Under the pieces are notes generated by a model, which worked only from the letters and a program-made list of their open reading frames with translations, was not told the DNA's origin and did no database searches. A program made the translations under genes and the position numbers. From Pedobacter sp. Leaf250 (GTDB lineage: Bacteria; Bacteroidota; Bacteroidia; Sphingobacteriales; Sphingobacteriaceae): 64,000 nucleotides of DNA. This document shows, piece after piece, positions 24,892 through 33,338 of this stretch. The stretch lies in NCBI RefSeq assembly GCF_920984735.1, contig NZ_CAKLBU010000021.1, positions 22,114-86,113 of the forward strand, in the 5' to 3' direction. The first letter of the stretch is position 1, and the number at the start of each line of letters is the position of its first letter.

Positions 24892-24920
24892 CAAATATAT
24901 GTATTCAATTGTAATGCCAA
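24892..24920 (-). promoter_or_regulatory. trxA promoter (TTG ... TATATTTG)
   Basis: On the minus strand TTG (24918-24920) and TATATTTG (24892-24899) match -33 and -7 elements with an 18-base spacer. The predicted start site leaves a leader of roughly 15 bases before the ATG at 24873. Confidence 0.5.
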
Positions 24921-24968
24921 CTACAGTGTAATGTCAATTTGACACTATTGTGGTTTGTTTTATTCTGT

Positions 24969-25028
24969 CGTCATTGCGAGGTACGAAGCAATCCATTATG
25001 AGAGATTGCTTCGTACCTCGCAATGACG
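24969..25028. repeat. Perfect 25-bp inverted repeat, REP-like element
   Basis: Arms 24969-24993 and 25004-25028 are exact reverse complements with a 10-base loop. The arm starts CGTCATTGCGAGG and ends ACGAAGCAATC. It lies 6 bases past the dnaE stop, between two minus-strand genes, and lacks a T-tract. The same core occurs at 14371-14460 and, altered, at 18706-18770 and 29720-29760. Confidence 0.92.
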
Positions 25029-25034
25029 ATAATG

Positions 25035-28000
25035 TTAATTTAATTTGTAGTTTACAACATTCAACCCAACCAATTGTTCTAAGAACTTGTTATTGGGATT
25101 AATTTTCAAATTCTTCGACGGCAAATCCAACATAATCTGCTTCTCGCTATCAAAAACAGCGAAGTTAAGTTGGCAGTTTTGCTGCTCTGAGTTTGCCTTA
25201 TTGTCTGCTAATATCAATTCAATTTCCCGCATTAACTCTTCGTTCACTCTCTCAATTGGAACTTGGATGGTTAAACTTTTCGCCAGTTTATCTCTCAATT
25301 CAGACATTAAGTTGATTGCCGTGATTTTAAATTCCCAATCGCCGGCTTTACCAAAACGTTCTCCAACCCTACCCCTAATTTGCAAGAAATAACCTTCCGT
25401 TAAAAAGGATTTGAACTTTAAAAAATCTTCTCCAAATAATGCCATTTCGCAGGCATCATCATAATCTTCGAAAACAAATGTGCCGAAAGGTTTACCGGTT
25501 TTGGTGATTCTTTGCGACGCTGCAACCACTAAACCGCCCACGCATAATTCACGGTTCTGAAGCTTGGCAAATTCAGCCAGAACTTCTTCATTCGTATCAC
25601 CCATCCTCACTTTATTGATGATGCTTAACTGCCTTACGCCATGCGTACAAAACTTATCAAGCTCTAATTTATAGTTATCCAACGGGTGGCCGGAAAGGAA
25701 AATTCCAATGGCGTCTTTTTCATATTTTAATCGATCCATCAAAGCCCATTCTGGAGAAACTGGCAAAGTAGGCTCAAGAATTAAATCAGCTTTTGAACCT
25801 CCAAATAATGAAGCCTGTGAGGTGCTTTCATTATTCTGAAAGTCGTTAGCAAATTTGATAATTTTCTCGATACCATTCATTTTATCATTTGGACCAATGT
25901 AGAAAAATTGCGCCCGGTGACCACCAAAGGCATCAAATGCGCCGCTGTAAACAAAACTTTCGTAAGCTTTTTTATTTACAATTCGGGTGTTTGATCGCTT
26001 GGCAAAATCATAAACAGAAGCATAAGGTCCATTTCCAAGTCGTTCCTCGATAATACTTTCTACCGCTTTTTCACCTACCCCTTTAACTGCCGACATACCA
26101 AAACGAACTTCACCACGAACATTAACCGAGAATTTCAAATCAGATTCATTTACATCCGGACCCAAAACGGTAACACCCATTTGGCGACATTCTTCCATAA
26201 AGAAAGCCACTTGTTTGATATCGCTCATGTTGTTGGAAAGTACCGCAGCCATATATTCAGCAGGATAATGTGCCTTTAAATAAGCAGTTTGATAGGCGAT
26301 CCAGGCGTAACAGGTGGAGTGTGATTTGTTAAAAGCGTAAGATGCAAATGCTTCCCAATCTTTCCAGATTTTTTCTAAAGTTGCAGCATCATGACCTTTT
26401 TCAGCTGCTTGCTTTACAAATTTAGGTTTCATTTTATCCAGAACGTCTTTCTGCTTTTTACCCATTGCCTTACGCAAAACGTCGGCCTCACCTTTGGTAA
26501 AACCAGCCAATTTTTGCGATAAAAGCATTACCTGCTCCTGGTAGACGGTAATTCCGTAAGTTTCTTTTAAATATTCCTCGCAGGCATCTAAATCATATTT
26601 AATATCTTCCTCGCCATTTTTACGCTTAACAAAACTTGGAATATATTCCATTGGTCCTGGGCGGTATAAGGCATTCATGGCAATTAAATCGTCGAAAACT
26701 GTTGGTTTCAACTCTTTCATGTATTTCTGCATACCCGGACTTTCATATTGAAAAATACCGATGGTTTCGCCACGCTGGAAGAGTTCATACGTCATCACAT
26801 CATCAATTGGAAAAGTATCCGGATCAAGATTAATGCCATGCCTTTTCTTCACCAATTTAACGGTATCTTTAATCAGAGTAAGGGTTTTCAAACCCAAAAA
26901 GTCCATTTTTAATAAACCGGCGCTTTCTACAACCGAGTTATCAAATTGGGTTACATATAAGTCAGAATCTTTGGCTGTAGCAACCGGAACGAAATTCGTA
27001 ATATCACTTGGCGTGATAATTACACCACAGGCGTGAATACCTGTATTTCTTAACGAGCCCTCTAAAACCTGAGCCTGTTGAATGGTTTCGGCACTTAGAT
27101 CTTTCAAAAGCCCCATTGCTTTCAGCTCTTGCACACGCTCATATTCATCCGGACGTAAAGCATCTTTCAATGCTTTTTCATCCAAATTGAATATTTTGGC
27201 CAGCTTCATGTTTGGAATCAGCTTTGCAATTTTATCAGCCTCGAACAATGGTAAATCTAAAACCCTCGCCGTATCACGGATGGAAGATTTCGCCGCCATG
27301 GTTCCGTATGTGATAATTTGAGCCACCTGACTGGAACCATATTTATTAATTACGTATTCCATTACGCGACCACGGCCCTCATCATCAAAATCGATATCAA
27401 TATCGGGCATGGAAACACGATCGGGATTTAAGAAACGCTCAAAAAGGAGATCGTACTTAATAGGATCGATGTTGGTAATCCACAAACAGTAGGCCACCAC
27501 CGAACCCGCCGCCGAACCACGACCAGGACCAACGGAAACATCCCTTCGACGAGCCTCTGCTATAAAATCCTGCACAATCAAAAAGTAACCCGGGTATCCG
27601 GTTTTCTCAATCGTTGCTAACTCAAAATCCAAACGTTCGATTACAGGTGGTGTTAATTCCCCGTAACGTTTTTTTGCACCTTCGTAAGTTAAATGCCTTA
27701 AAAATTTATTTTCACCACGTTTTCCGCCGTCTGTTTCATCTTCATCAACCAGAAATTGTTCTGGAATATCGAACTTTGGTAAAAGTACTTCGCGGGCAAG
27801 TTTGTAGGTTTCAATTTTATCTACAATCTCTTGTATGTTTAAAATCGCATCGGGCAAATCAGCAAAAAGTGCTTTCATTTCGTCACCCGATTTGAAGTAA
27901 TACTCTTGATTAGGCAAGCCATAGCGATAACCTCTTCCACGGCCAATTGGCGTAGCCTGTTTCTCACCGTCTTTTACACACAGTAAAATATCATGCGCAT

Positions 28001-29468
28001 TTGCATCTTTTTTATTGATGTAGTAAGTATTGTTTGTCGCAACCAGTTTTACATCATGTTTTTTTGCAAGAGAAATTAAAGAAGTATTTACACGATCTTC
28101 ATCTTCTTGACTATGACGCATCACTTCTACATAAAAATCTGATCCGAACTTTTCTTTCCACCAAACCAAAGCTTCTTCAGCCTGGTTTTCGCCCATGTTG
28201 AGGAGTTTATTTGAGATTTCTCCTGAAAGGTTTCCAGATAATACAATAATATCATCTTTGTACTGCTCAATTACATTTCGATCTATACGAGGAACATAAT
28301 AGAAACCTTTTGTATAAGCGATAGACGACATTTTAGCCAAATTATGGTAGCCGTTTTTATTCTTCGCCAAAAGCACCATTTGGTAACCATTATCTTTTAC
28401 GGTTCTGTTCAAATGGTCATCACAAACAAAAAACTCTACTCCAATAATTGGTGTCATTACCACTTCGGTTGGCCTTTGCCCAGCTTCAATGGCTTCTGCA
28501 TTTTTTACTTCGGCTGCTTTGTTATGATTTAAAACTGCATTTACAAAGTGGAAAGCGCCCATCATATTGGCATGATCGGTCATAGCAACGGCTGGCATTT
28601 TTTGTGCTGCTGCTGCTTTTATCAAAGCAGGAATGCTGATTGTACTTTGTAAGACTGAAAATTGAGTGTGATTATGTAAATGCACAAACGTTGCCGCAGC
28701 AAGTTCTTGTTTATTTTCAGCGAGTTCTTGTTTGGAAACGCCGCCACTTTCTGCTTTCTGCAGGCGTTTGCGAATTTCATCGGAAGCTGCCTTTAAATTG
28801 ATGTGTTTTAAACCTACACCATCAATCAATGCCGGGTTAATTTCCCTAAAACGAGGAAAATATTCCGCATCAACAAGCAGTTCTTCTTTTTTAAATACTT
28901 CGCGTTTAACCAGTTCTAAGAAGCATCGGGTTGTGGCTTCCACATCGGCGGTAGCATTGTGTGCTTCGTTAAAAGGAACGCCAAATAAATAAGAGTGCAA
29001 TTCGGTTAAAGTTGGGAGTTTAAACTTCCCACCCCTACCTCCTGGCAGTTGCAAAAGTTGAGCTGTAATTTCAGTACAGGTATCAAGCACTGGCATTTCG
29101 GCCATGCGATTGGATACACCAAACCGGTGAAACTCACAACCCATAATGTTTACATCAAAGCCAACATTCTGACCCACAATAAACTTTGCTTTATTTAAAA
29201 CCTCATTGAATTTAGCCAGCATTTCATCAAATGAGATACCTTGTTCAGTAGCCAATTCTGTAGAGATTCCATGGATTCTTTCTGCATCATAAGGAATGTT
29301 GAATCCCTCTGGTTTAACTAAATAATCCTGATGTTCAACCATCCTCCCCATCTCATCATGCAATTGCCATGCAATTTGAATACAACGCGGCCAGTTATCC
29401 GTATCGGTAATTGGAGCATTATAATTACGAGGCAAACCCGTGGTTTCAGTATCAAAAATTAAGTACAT
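25035..29468 (-). CDS. dnaE: DNA polymerase III alpha subunit with N-terminal proofreading exonuclease
   Basis: This is the replicative polymerase. In the 1477-residue form starting at MYLIFDTETTGLP (29468), residues 1 to about 190 are a DnaQ-type 3'-5' exonuclease (Asp6/Glu8 in FDTETTG, then AERIHGIS and NATADVEATTRCF). The PHP domain starts near residue 260 (FVHLHNHTQFSVL ... MTDHANMMGAFHF). The palm has the catalytic PDIDIDF near residue 690. Helix-hairpin-helix and OB-fold segments follow (LCVGGLVVAAS ... TGKPFGTFVFEDYDD). The exonuclease precedes PHP, unlike PolC, where it interrupts PHP. An ATG 16 codons upstream (29516) overlaps the -7 box, so I reject it. Confidence 0.96.
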   Translation of the reverse strand: MYLIFDTETTGLPRNYNAPITDTDNWPRCIQIAWQLHDEMGRMVEHQDYLVKPEGFNIPYDAERIHGISTELATEQGISFDEMLAKFNEVLNKAKFIVGQNVGFDVNIMGCEFHRFGVSNRMAEMPVLDTCTEITAQLLQLPGGRGGKFKLPTLTELHSYLFGVPFNEAHNATADVEATTRCFLELVKREVFKKEELLVDAEYFPRFREINPALIDGVGLKHINLKAASDEIRKRLQKAESGGVSKQELAENKQELAAATFVHLHNHTQFSVLQSTISIPALIKAAAAQKMPAVAMTDHANMMGAFHFVNAVLNHNKAAEVKNAEAIEAGQRPTEVVMTPIIGVEFFVCDDHLNRTVKDNGYQMVLLAKNKNGYHNLAKMSSIAYTKGFYYVPRIDRNVIEQYKDDIIVLSGNLSGEISNKLLNMGENQAEEALVWWKEKFGSDFYVEVMRHSQEDEDRVNTSLISLAKKHDVKLVATNNTYYINKKDANAHDILLCVKDGEKQATPIGRGRGYRYGLPNQEYYFKSGDEMKALFADLPDAILNIQEIVDKIETYKLAREVLLPKFDIPEQFLVDEDETDGGKRGENKFLRHLTYEGAKKRYGELTPPVIERLDFELATIEKTGYPGYFLIVQDFIAEARRRDVSVGPGRGSAAGSVVAYCLWITNIDPIKYDLLFERFLNPDRVSMPDIDIDFDDEGRGRVMEYVINKYGSSQVAQIITYGTMAAKSSIRDTARVLDLPLFEADKIAKLIPNMKLAKIFNLDEKALKDALRPDEYERVQELKAMGLLKDLSAETIQQAQVLEGSLRNTGIHACGVIITPSDITNFVPVATAKDSDLYVTQFDNSVVESAGLLKMDFLGLKTLTLIKDTVKLVKKRHGINLDPDTFPIDDVMTYELFQRGETIGIFQYESPGMQKYMKELKPTVFDDLIAMNALYRPGPMEYIPSFVKRKNGEEDIKYDLDACEEYLKETYGITVYQEQVMLLSQKLAGFTKGEADVLRKAMGKKQKDVLDKMKPKFVKQAAEKGHDAATLEKIWKDWEAFASYAFNKSHSTCYAWIAYQTAYLKAHYPAEYMAAVLSNNMSDIKQVAFFMEECRQMGVTVLGPDVNESDLKFSVNVRGEVRFGMSAVKGVGEKAVESIIEERLGNGPYASVYDFAKRSNTRIVNKKAYESFVYSGAFDAFGGHRAQFFYIGPNDKMNGIEKIIKFANDFQNNESTSQASLFGGSKADLILEPTLPVSPEWALMDRLKYEKDAIGIFLSGHPLDNYKLELDKFCTHGVRQLSIINKVRMGDTNEEVLAEFAKLQNRELCVGGLVVAASQRITKTGKPFGTFVFEDYDDACEMALFGEDFLKFKSFLTEGYFLQIRGRVGERFGKAGDWEFKITAINLMSELRDKLAKSLTIQVPIERVNEELMREIELILADNKANSEQQNCQLNFAVFDSEKQIMLDLPSKNLKINPNNKFLEQLVGLNVVNYKLN

Positions 29469-29512
29469 ATTGTATTTTAAAGAATTAGCCGTTGCAGAAG
29501 AATAACGGTTCT

Positions 29513-29520
29513 TCAAAAAT
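29513..29520 (-). promoter_or_regulatory. -7 element (TATTTTTG) of dnaE
   Basis: The minus strand reads TATTTTTG, 44 bases before the chosen ATG at 29468. It overlaps the alternative upstream ATG and so argues for the downstream start. Confidence 0.4.
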
Positions 29521-29619
29521 AAGGAATTTGGATGTTGATGTTGTCAGGATTTTATCAACAAAAGATAAGGATTGAATGAATAAATTTTGAATTAAGGAGT
29601 TGCGATAAAAACCATCTTT

Positions 29620-29765
29620 TTGTCATTCTGAACACAGTAAAGAATCTATAAGCGATAGAATACAAAAATAATGGAAACTGGTGTAAATCGGTTAAGGATT
29701 ATTCGTTGCTTCTTTTTCTTCATTGCTTCTTGCGATGAAAAACCGGAACTCGCAATGACGATCGC
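29620..29765. repeat. Degenerate interspersed repeat remnants upstream of dnaE
   Basis: The gap 29469-29802 contains TGTCATTCTGAACACAGTAA followed by AGAATC. Further on, ATTGCTTCTTGCGATG and CTCGCAATGACG are decayed pieces of the GCGAGG/AAGCAATC family. I see no gene in this stretch. Confidence 0.5.
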
Positions 29766-29802
29766 CCAATAAATTAAACTTTAGAATGATAGAAAAAACT
29801 CC

Positions 29803-30255
29803 TTAAAAATGCTCCTGGCTCACCAACTCACTCACATCATATCCTTTTTCTCTACATCTTTCAATAATATCCACCAATAAATCGGCTTCCATTTTTGGTT
29901 CTCTAGCCATGATAAATAAGTATTTCTCATCTGGATGCCCAACTACAACATAACTATAATCAGCATCGATCTCGATAATCCAGTAACCAACTTTAAATGG
30001 CCACAGAAACTGGGCTTTCATATCTCCATCAGGCTTTTCTTCATCAAAAAATAATTTTGAAGTGATAGTCTTTTCTTCAGGTTTCCCATCCTTATGGTAA
30101 GTTGTCAATACATCAAAATGGTCATCATCTTTAAGTGTGTAGGTTTCGGTGGTTTGTTTCCAATTTTTATCCATCAATGTTGGAATAGAATATAAGGAAT
30201 ACCATTTACCTTCAAATGCTTTATAATCGATGTTTTCAATTGGTCTGTTTTCCAT
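29803..30255 (-). CDS. Lipocalin family protein (Blc-like, no signal peptide)
   Basis: The 150-residue protein shows the lipocalin opening FEGKWYSLYSIPTLMDKNW and strand pattern to the C-terminus: ETYTLKDDDHFDVLTTYH, QFLWPFKVGYWIIEIDADYSYVVVGHPDEKYLFIMAREP. The GxW and YxxVGHP..KYL..M.R blocks match bacterial lipocalins such as Blc, which bind lipids. Unlike Blc there is no lipoprotein signal, so the protein is predicted cytosolic or the true N-terminus lies elsewhere. It stands alone between dnaE and mdh. Confidence 0.85.
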   Translation of the reverse strand: MENRPIENIDYKAFEGKWYSLYSIPTLMDKNWKQTTETYTLKDDDHFDVLTTYHKDGKPEEKTITSKLFFDEEKPDGDMKAQFLWPFKVGYWIIEIDADYSYVVVGHPDEKYLFIMAREPKMEADLLVDIIERCREKGYDVSELVSQEHF

Positions 30256-30429
30256 GATGAGTATTTATAATTTAACGCTATAGAAAGAAATATTGTTTTA
30301 AATAATTAGTTTTTTGATATGCAGATAGATTCATCGCGTCAAACATAAAGTTCATAAAAGCGTTTCATAAGCTCGTATTTGTTTTTATCTTCGATAGATA
30401 ATTAACAGCAAACCTTTAAAATTAAATAT

Positions 30430-31368
30430 ATGAAAGTAACGGTTGTAGGTGCAGGCGCAGTAGGCGCAACCTGTGCAGATAATATCGCCAGAAAAGAATT
30501 AGCGAACGAACTTATTTTGCTGGATATTAAAGAAGGTTTTGCCGAAGGTAAAGCCATTGATATGATGCAAACGGCTACACTTTTAGGATTCGATACAAAA
30601 ATTACTGGTGTAACCAACGATTACAGCAAAACGGCTGGATCGGATGTAGTTGTAATTACTTCGGGTTTACCGCGTAAACCAGGAATGACCCGCGAGGAAT
30701 TAATTGGCATTAACGCTGGCATTGTAAAAGGTGTTGCCGAAAATATTCTAAAATTCTCTCCAGAGGCAATCATTATCGTGATCAGTAACCCAATGGATAC
30801 CATGACTTATTTGGCTTTAAAATCATTAGGTTTACCTAAAAACCGCATTATTGGTATGGGTGGAACATTGGATAGTAGCCGTTTTAAATTCTACTTATCG
30901 CAAGCTTTAGATTGCAACCCAAGCGATTTGCAGGGTTTTGTAATTGGCGGCCATGGCGATACAACCATGATTCCGTTGACGCGTTTAGCAACCTACCAAA
31001 GTTTACCAGTAAGCAATTTATTAGATAAAGCTACGCTTGATAAAGTTGCCGCAGATACCATGGTTGGTGGAGCAACACTAACAGGTTTAATTGGAACTTC
31101 TGCCTGGTACGCACCAGGAGCTGCCGGTGCTGCTTTGGTTGAAGCAATTCTTCGTGATGAGAAAAAACTGTTTACTTGCTGTGTATCTTTAGAGGGTGAA
31201 TATGGTCAGGATGATATTTGCTTAGGCGTTCCGGTAATTATTGGCCGCAATGGTTGGGAAAAAATTATCGATTTTAAATTAACCGAAGAAGAGCAGGCTG
31301 CTTTTAATAAAAGTGCTGATGCAGTAAGAAGCATGAACAGTGTTTTAGCAGAAATGAAATTGGTGTAA
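30430..31368 (+). CDS. mdh: Malate dehydrogenase
   Basis: This citric-acid-cycle enzyme oxidises malate to oxaloacetate with NAD. The 312-residue protein starts with the Rossmann motif VVGAGAVGATCAD. The acidic residue that selects NAD is in LILLDIKEG. The substrate-binding arginines are in TSGLPRKPGMTR. The catalytic pair is Asp in MGGTLDSSRF and His in IGGHGDTTMIPL. It belongs to the LDH-like MDH group. The upstream TATCTTCG at about 30387-30394 is a weak -7 candidate. Confidence 0.96.
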   Translation: MKVTVVGAGAVGATCADNIARKELANELILLDIKEGFAEGKAIDMMQTATLLGFDTKITGVTNDYSKTAGSDVVVITSGLPRKPGMTREELIGINAGIVKGVAENILKFSPEAIIIVISNPMDTMTYLALKSLGLPKNRIIGMGGTLDSSRFKFYLSQALDCNPSDLQGFVIGGHGDTTMIPLTRLATYQSLPVSNLLDKATLDKVAADTMVGGATLTGLIGTSAWYAPGAAGAALVEAILRDEKKLFTCCVSLEGEYGQDDICLGVPVIIGRNGWEKIIDFKLTEEEQAAFNKSADAVRSMNSVLAEMKLV

Positions 31369-31442
31369 TACAAACAACTACTACTAAAACTTAGGTCATG
31401 TAATACTTCTAACATGATCAAATAGATAGTAAAAAATATTAA

Positions 31443-31868
31443 ATGAAATCCATTACTATCCCATTAAAACTGATAAACTTACAAGATGACGGCTTCCACC
31501 TATTGGTGGAAGTTGTTGTTTTTAAGGAAAAACATTTTGCCGTATTAGATACTGGTGCTTCGCGAAGTGTATTCGATAAATCGTTAATTGAACTACATCT
31601 TGCTGAAACACTCCAAGTATCAGAAGATATTAACGCTGCTACCCTATTTACCACTACTACAACTATTCAAGCTACCATTCCTGAAGTTAAAATTGGATCG
31701 CTGAAAATTAAAAACTACGAAACGGTTGCCTTTGATTTACAATCAGTTACTGACACTTATCAGCAATTCGGCCATCCACCAATTATTGGTATTATTGGTG
31801 GCGATATTTTAATGCAGTATAAAGCCGTTATTAATTATGAGAAATCTGCGTTAAGGCTTTACAAATAA
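31443..31868 (+). CDS. Retropepsin-like aspartic protease family protein
   Basis: The 141-residue protein carries one aspartyl protease motif, FAVLDTGASRSVFDKSL, and ends with the second hydrophobic hairpin PPIIGIIGGDILMQYKAVINYE, in the manner of single-domain retropepsins that act as dimers. There is no signal peptide. The natural substrate is unknown. The globin gene starts 2 bases after its stop, indicating one transcript. A peptidase activity is inferred from the motif only. Confidence 0.82.
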   Translation: MKSITIPLKLINLQDDGFHLLVEVVVFKEKHFAVLDTGASRSVFDKSLIELHLAETLQVSEDINAATLFTTTTTIQATIPEVKIGSLKIKNYETVAFDLQSVTDTYQQFGHPPIIGIIGGDILMQYKAVINYEKSALRLYK

Positions 31869-31870
31869 TT

Positions 31871-32269
31871 ATGGCAAAAAAAGATATTATTGATCGGAAC
31901 GATATTATATTATTGGTAGACTCATTTTACCAAAAAGTTCAGCAAAATAATATCATTGGCCATATATTTAATCAAGTTGTCCAAGTAGACTGGCTACATC
32001 ATCTTCCAAAAATGTACGATTTTTGGGAAAGCATTTTATTTGGCAAAGCCACCTATAAAGGAAATCCAATGCTTACTCATTTCGATATCAATAAAAAAGC
32101 TGCTTTAAAAACTGAAGAATTTGATGCCTGGAAAAGATTATTTTTTGATACCGTTGATGAATTATTTGCAGGAGAAAACGCAGAAATAATCAAGCAGAAA
32201 GCACAATCTATAGCCGATTTAATGCACTTCAAAATAAATACGCATAACTCAAAAATCAATATCGTTTAA
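31871..32269 (+). CDS. Group III truncated haemoglobin
   Basis: The 132-residue protein resembles Campylobacter Ctb-type globins: DIILLVDSFYQKVQQNNIIGHIFN, then WLHHLPKMYDFWESILFG, YKGNPMLTHFDI and FDAWKRLFFDTVDELFAGENAEIIKQKA. These correspond to the shortened globin helices, with the haem-binding His in the middle. Likely roles are O2 or NO binding or detoxification. It lies 2 bases behind the retropepsin-like gene. Confidence 0.88.
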   Translation: MAKKDIIDRNDIILLVDSFYQKVQQNNIIGHIFNQVVQVDWLHHLPKMYDFWESILFGKATYKGNPMLTHFDINKKAALKTEEFDAWKRLFFDTVDELFAGENAEIIKQKAQSIADLMHFKINTHNSKINIV

Positions 32270-32361
32270 CATTTTTTTCTTTTAATGGTGTCTTATGAAA
32301 TTTAGGTAACCAAAAAATTATAGATGGATATCGCTCCTGATTGAACAGCATACAAAGCAAC

Positions 32362-32487
32362 ATGTACTATAGCCGAGAAAAGAATATCATTAGCAAGTGG
32401 ATGTGTTTGGTATTGGATGGAATGGATAAGATGATTGGTAAAGATTTTGAAAGCGGATTAGCTAGCCTAAAGGAGAAGGAAAATTAA
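32362..32487 (+). CDS. Candidate small protein, 41 residues
   Basis: An ATG at 32362 opens MYYSREKNIISKWMCLVLDG..., ending in GLASLKEKEN and TAA at 32487. A strong terminator begins 16 bases later. The composition (mixed charge, amphipathic) looks protein-like, and the ORF fills most of a 391-base gap between the globin and the response regulator. No recognisable family. It could be a small gene of its own or the tail of the globin transcript. Confidence 0.45.
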   Translation: MYYSREKNIISKWMCLVLDGMDKMIGKDFESGLASLKEKEN

Positions 32488-32503
32488 TGTTGTTTTTTCT
32501 CCT

Positions 32504-32545
32504 CAAAGCCTCTTAATTGTTACATTTTAAGAGGCTTTGTTTTTT
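32504..32545 (+). terminator. Rho-independent terminator after the small ORF
   Basis: CAAAGCCTCTTAA (32504-32516) and TTAAGAGGCTTTG (32527-32539) form a perfect 13-bp stem with a 10-base loop, followed by a run of T. Confidence 0.92.
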
Positions 32546-32660
32546 GGTTAATTTTTGACAAACAAACATTTATACCGTTATTGCGTTAAAAATCAATAAT
32601 CCATAAAATTTACATCCAGTAAATTTTGGAGTTTCCTATTTATTAGACTATTTGCCAAGC

Positions 32661-33335
32661 ATGAATATATTGTTAGTAGAAGATGAGCCAAATGTGGTTT
32701 CAGTAATTTCAAGAGGTTTAAGTGATGAAGGTTTTACAGTAAGTGTTGCACCCGATGGTTTAATCGGCAAGCAATTGGCAGCAGAAAATCAGTTCGACTT
32801 AATAATTCTCGATATTATGCTTCCCGGTATAAATGGATTGGAGCTTTGCAAAATCATAAAGGCTGAAACGCCAAATGTGCCCATCATTATGCTTACTGCT
32901 TTGGGCACTACCGAAAATGTGGTTAATGGATTGGATAATGGTGCTGATGATTACCTGATTAAACCCTTCAAATTTGCCGAACTTTTCGCCAGAATTAGAA
33001 TGTTACTTCGCAGGTATAATGGCGCTGCCAATTTAGACCAGGTAATTAACATTGCTGATTTACAGATAAACCTAAGTGCCAAAACAGTAAAGCGAAACAA
33101 TAAGGAAATTATATTAACAGCCACAGAGTACCGCTTGCTGGAGTTTATGGCAAAAAACAAATCAAAAATTCTATCTCGTATTGATATATTAGAAAGTGTA
33201 TGGGATATCGATTTTAATTTAGGCACTAATGTGGTAGATGTATATGTAAACTACCTTCGCAAAAAAATAGATAAAAATGCCGATCAAAAACTCATTCATA
33301 CTGCCGTAGGTTTGGGCTATGTTTTAAAAGGCTAA
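32661..33335 (+). CDS. OmpR-family response regulator
   Basis: The 224-residue protein has a receiver domain (MNILLVEDEPN; phosphoacceptor Asp51 in IILDIMLPG; switch Thr in IIMLTALG; Lys in DYLIKPFKF). A winged-helix DNA-binding domain follows (EIILTATEYRLLEFMAKN ... LGTNVVDVYVNYLRKKID ... HTAVGLGYVLKG). I start at the ATG at 32661 rather than a TTG at 32652. It pairs with the histidine kinase gene 3 bases downstream. The CusR/CopR-like pattern hints at envelope or metal stress, but the signal is unknown. Confidence 0.93.
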   Translation: MNILLVEDEPNVVSVISRGLSDEGFTVSVAPDGLIGKQLAAENQFDLIILDIMLPGINGLELCKIIKAETPNVPIIMLTALGTTENVVNGLDNGADDYLIKPFKFAELFARIRMLLRRYNGAANLDQVINIADLQINLSAKTVKRNNKEIILTATEYRLLEFMAKNKSKILSRIDILESVWDIDFNLGTNVVDVYVNYLRKKIDKNADQKLIHTAVGLGYVLKG

Positions 33336-33338
33336 ACA

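Noticed and set aside
25087..28992. Many 60-100 codon plus-strand ORFs inside dnaE
   Set aside because: They are antisense shadows of the conserved dnaE frame, with no motifs or start context.
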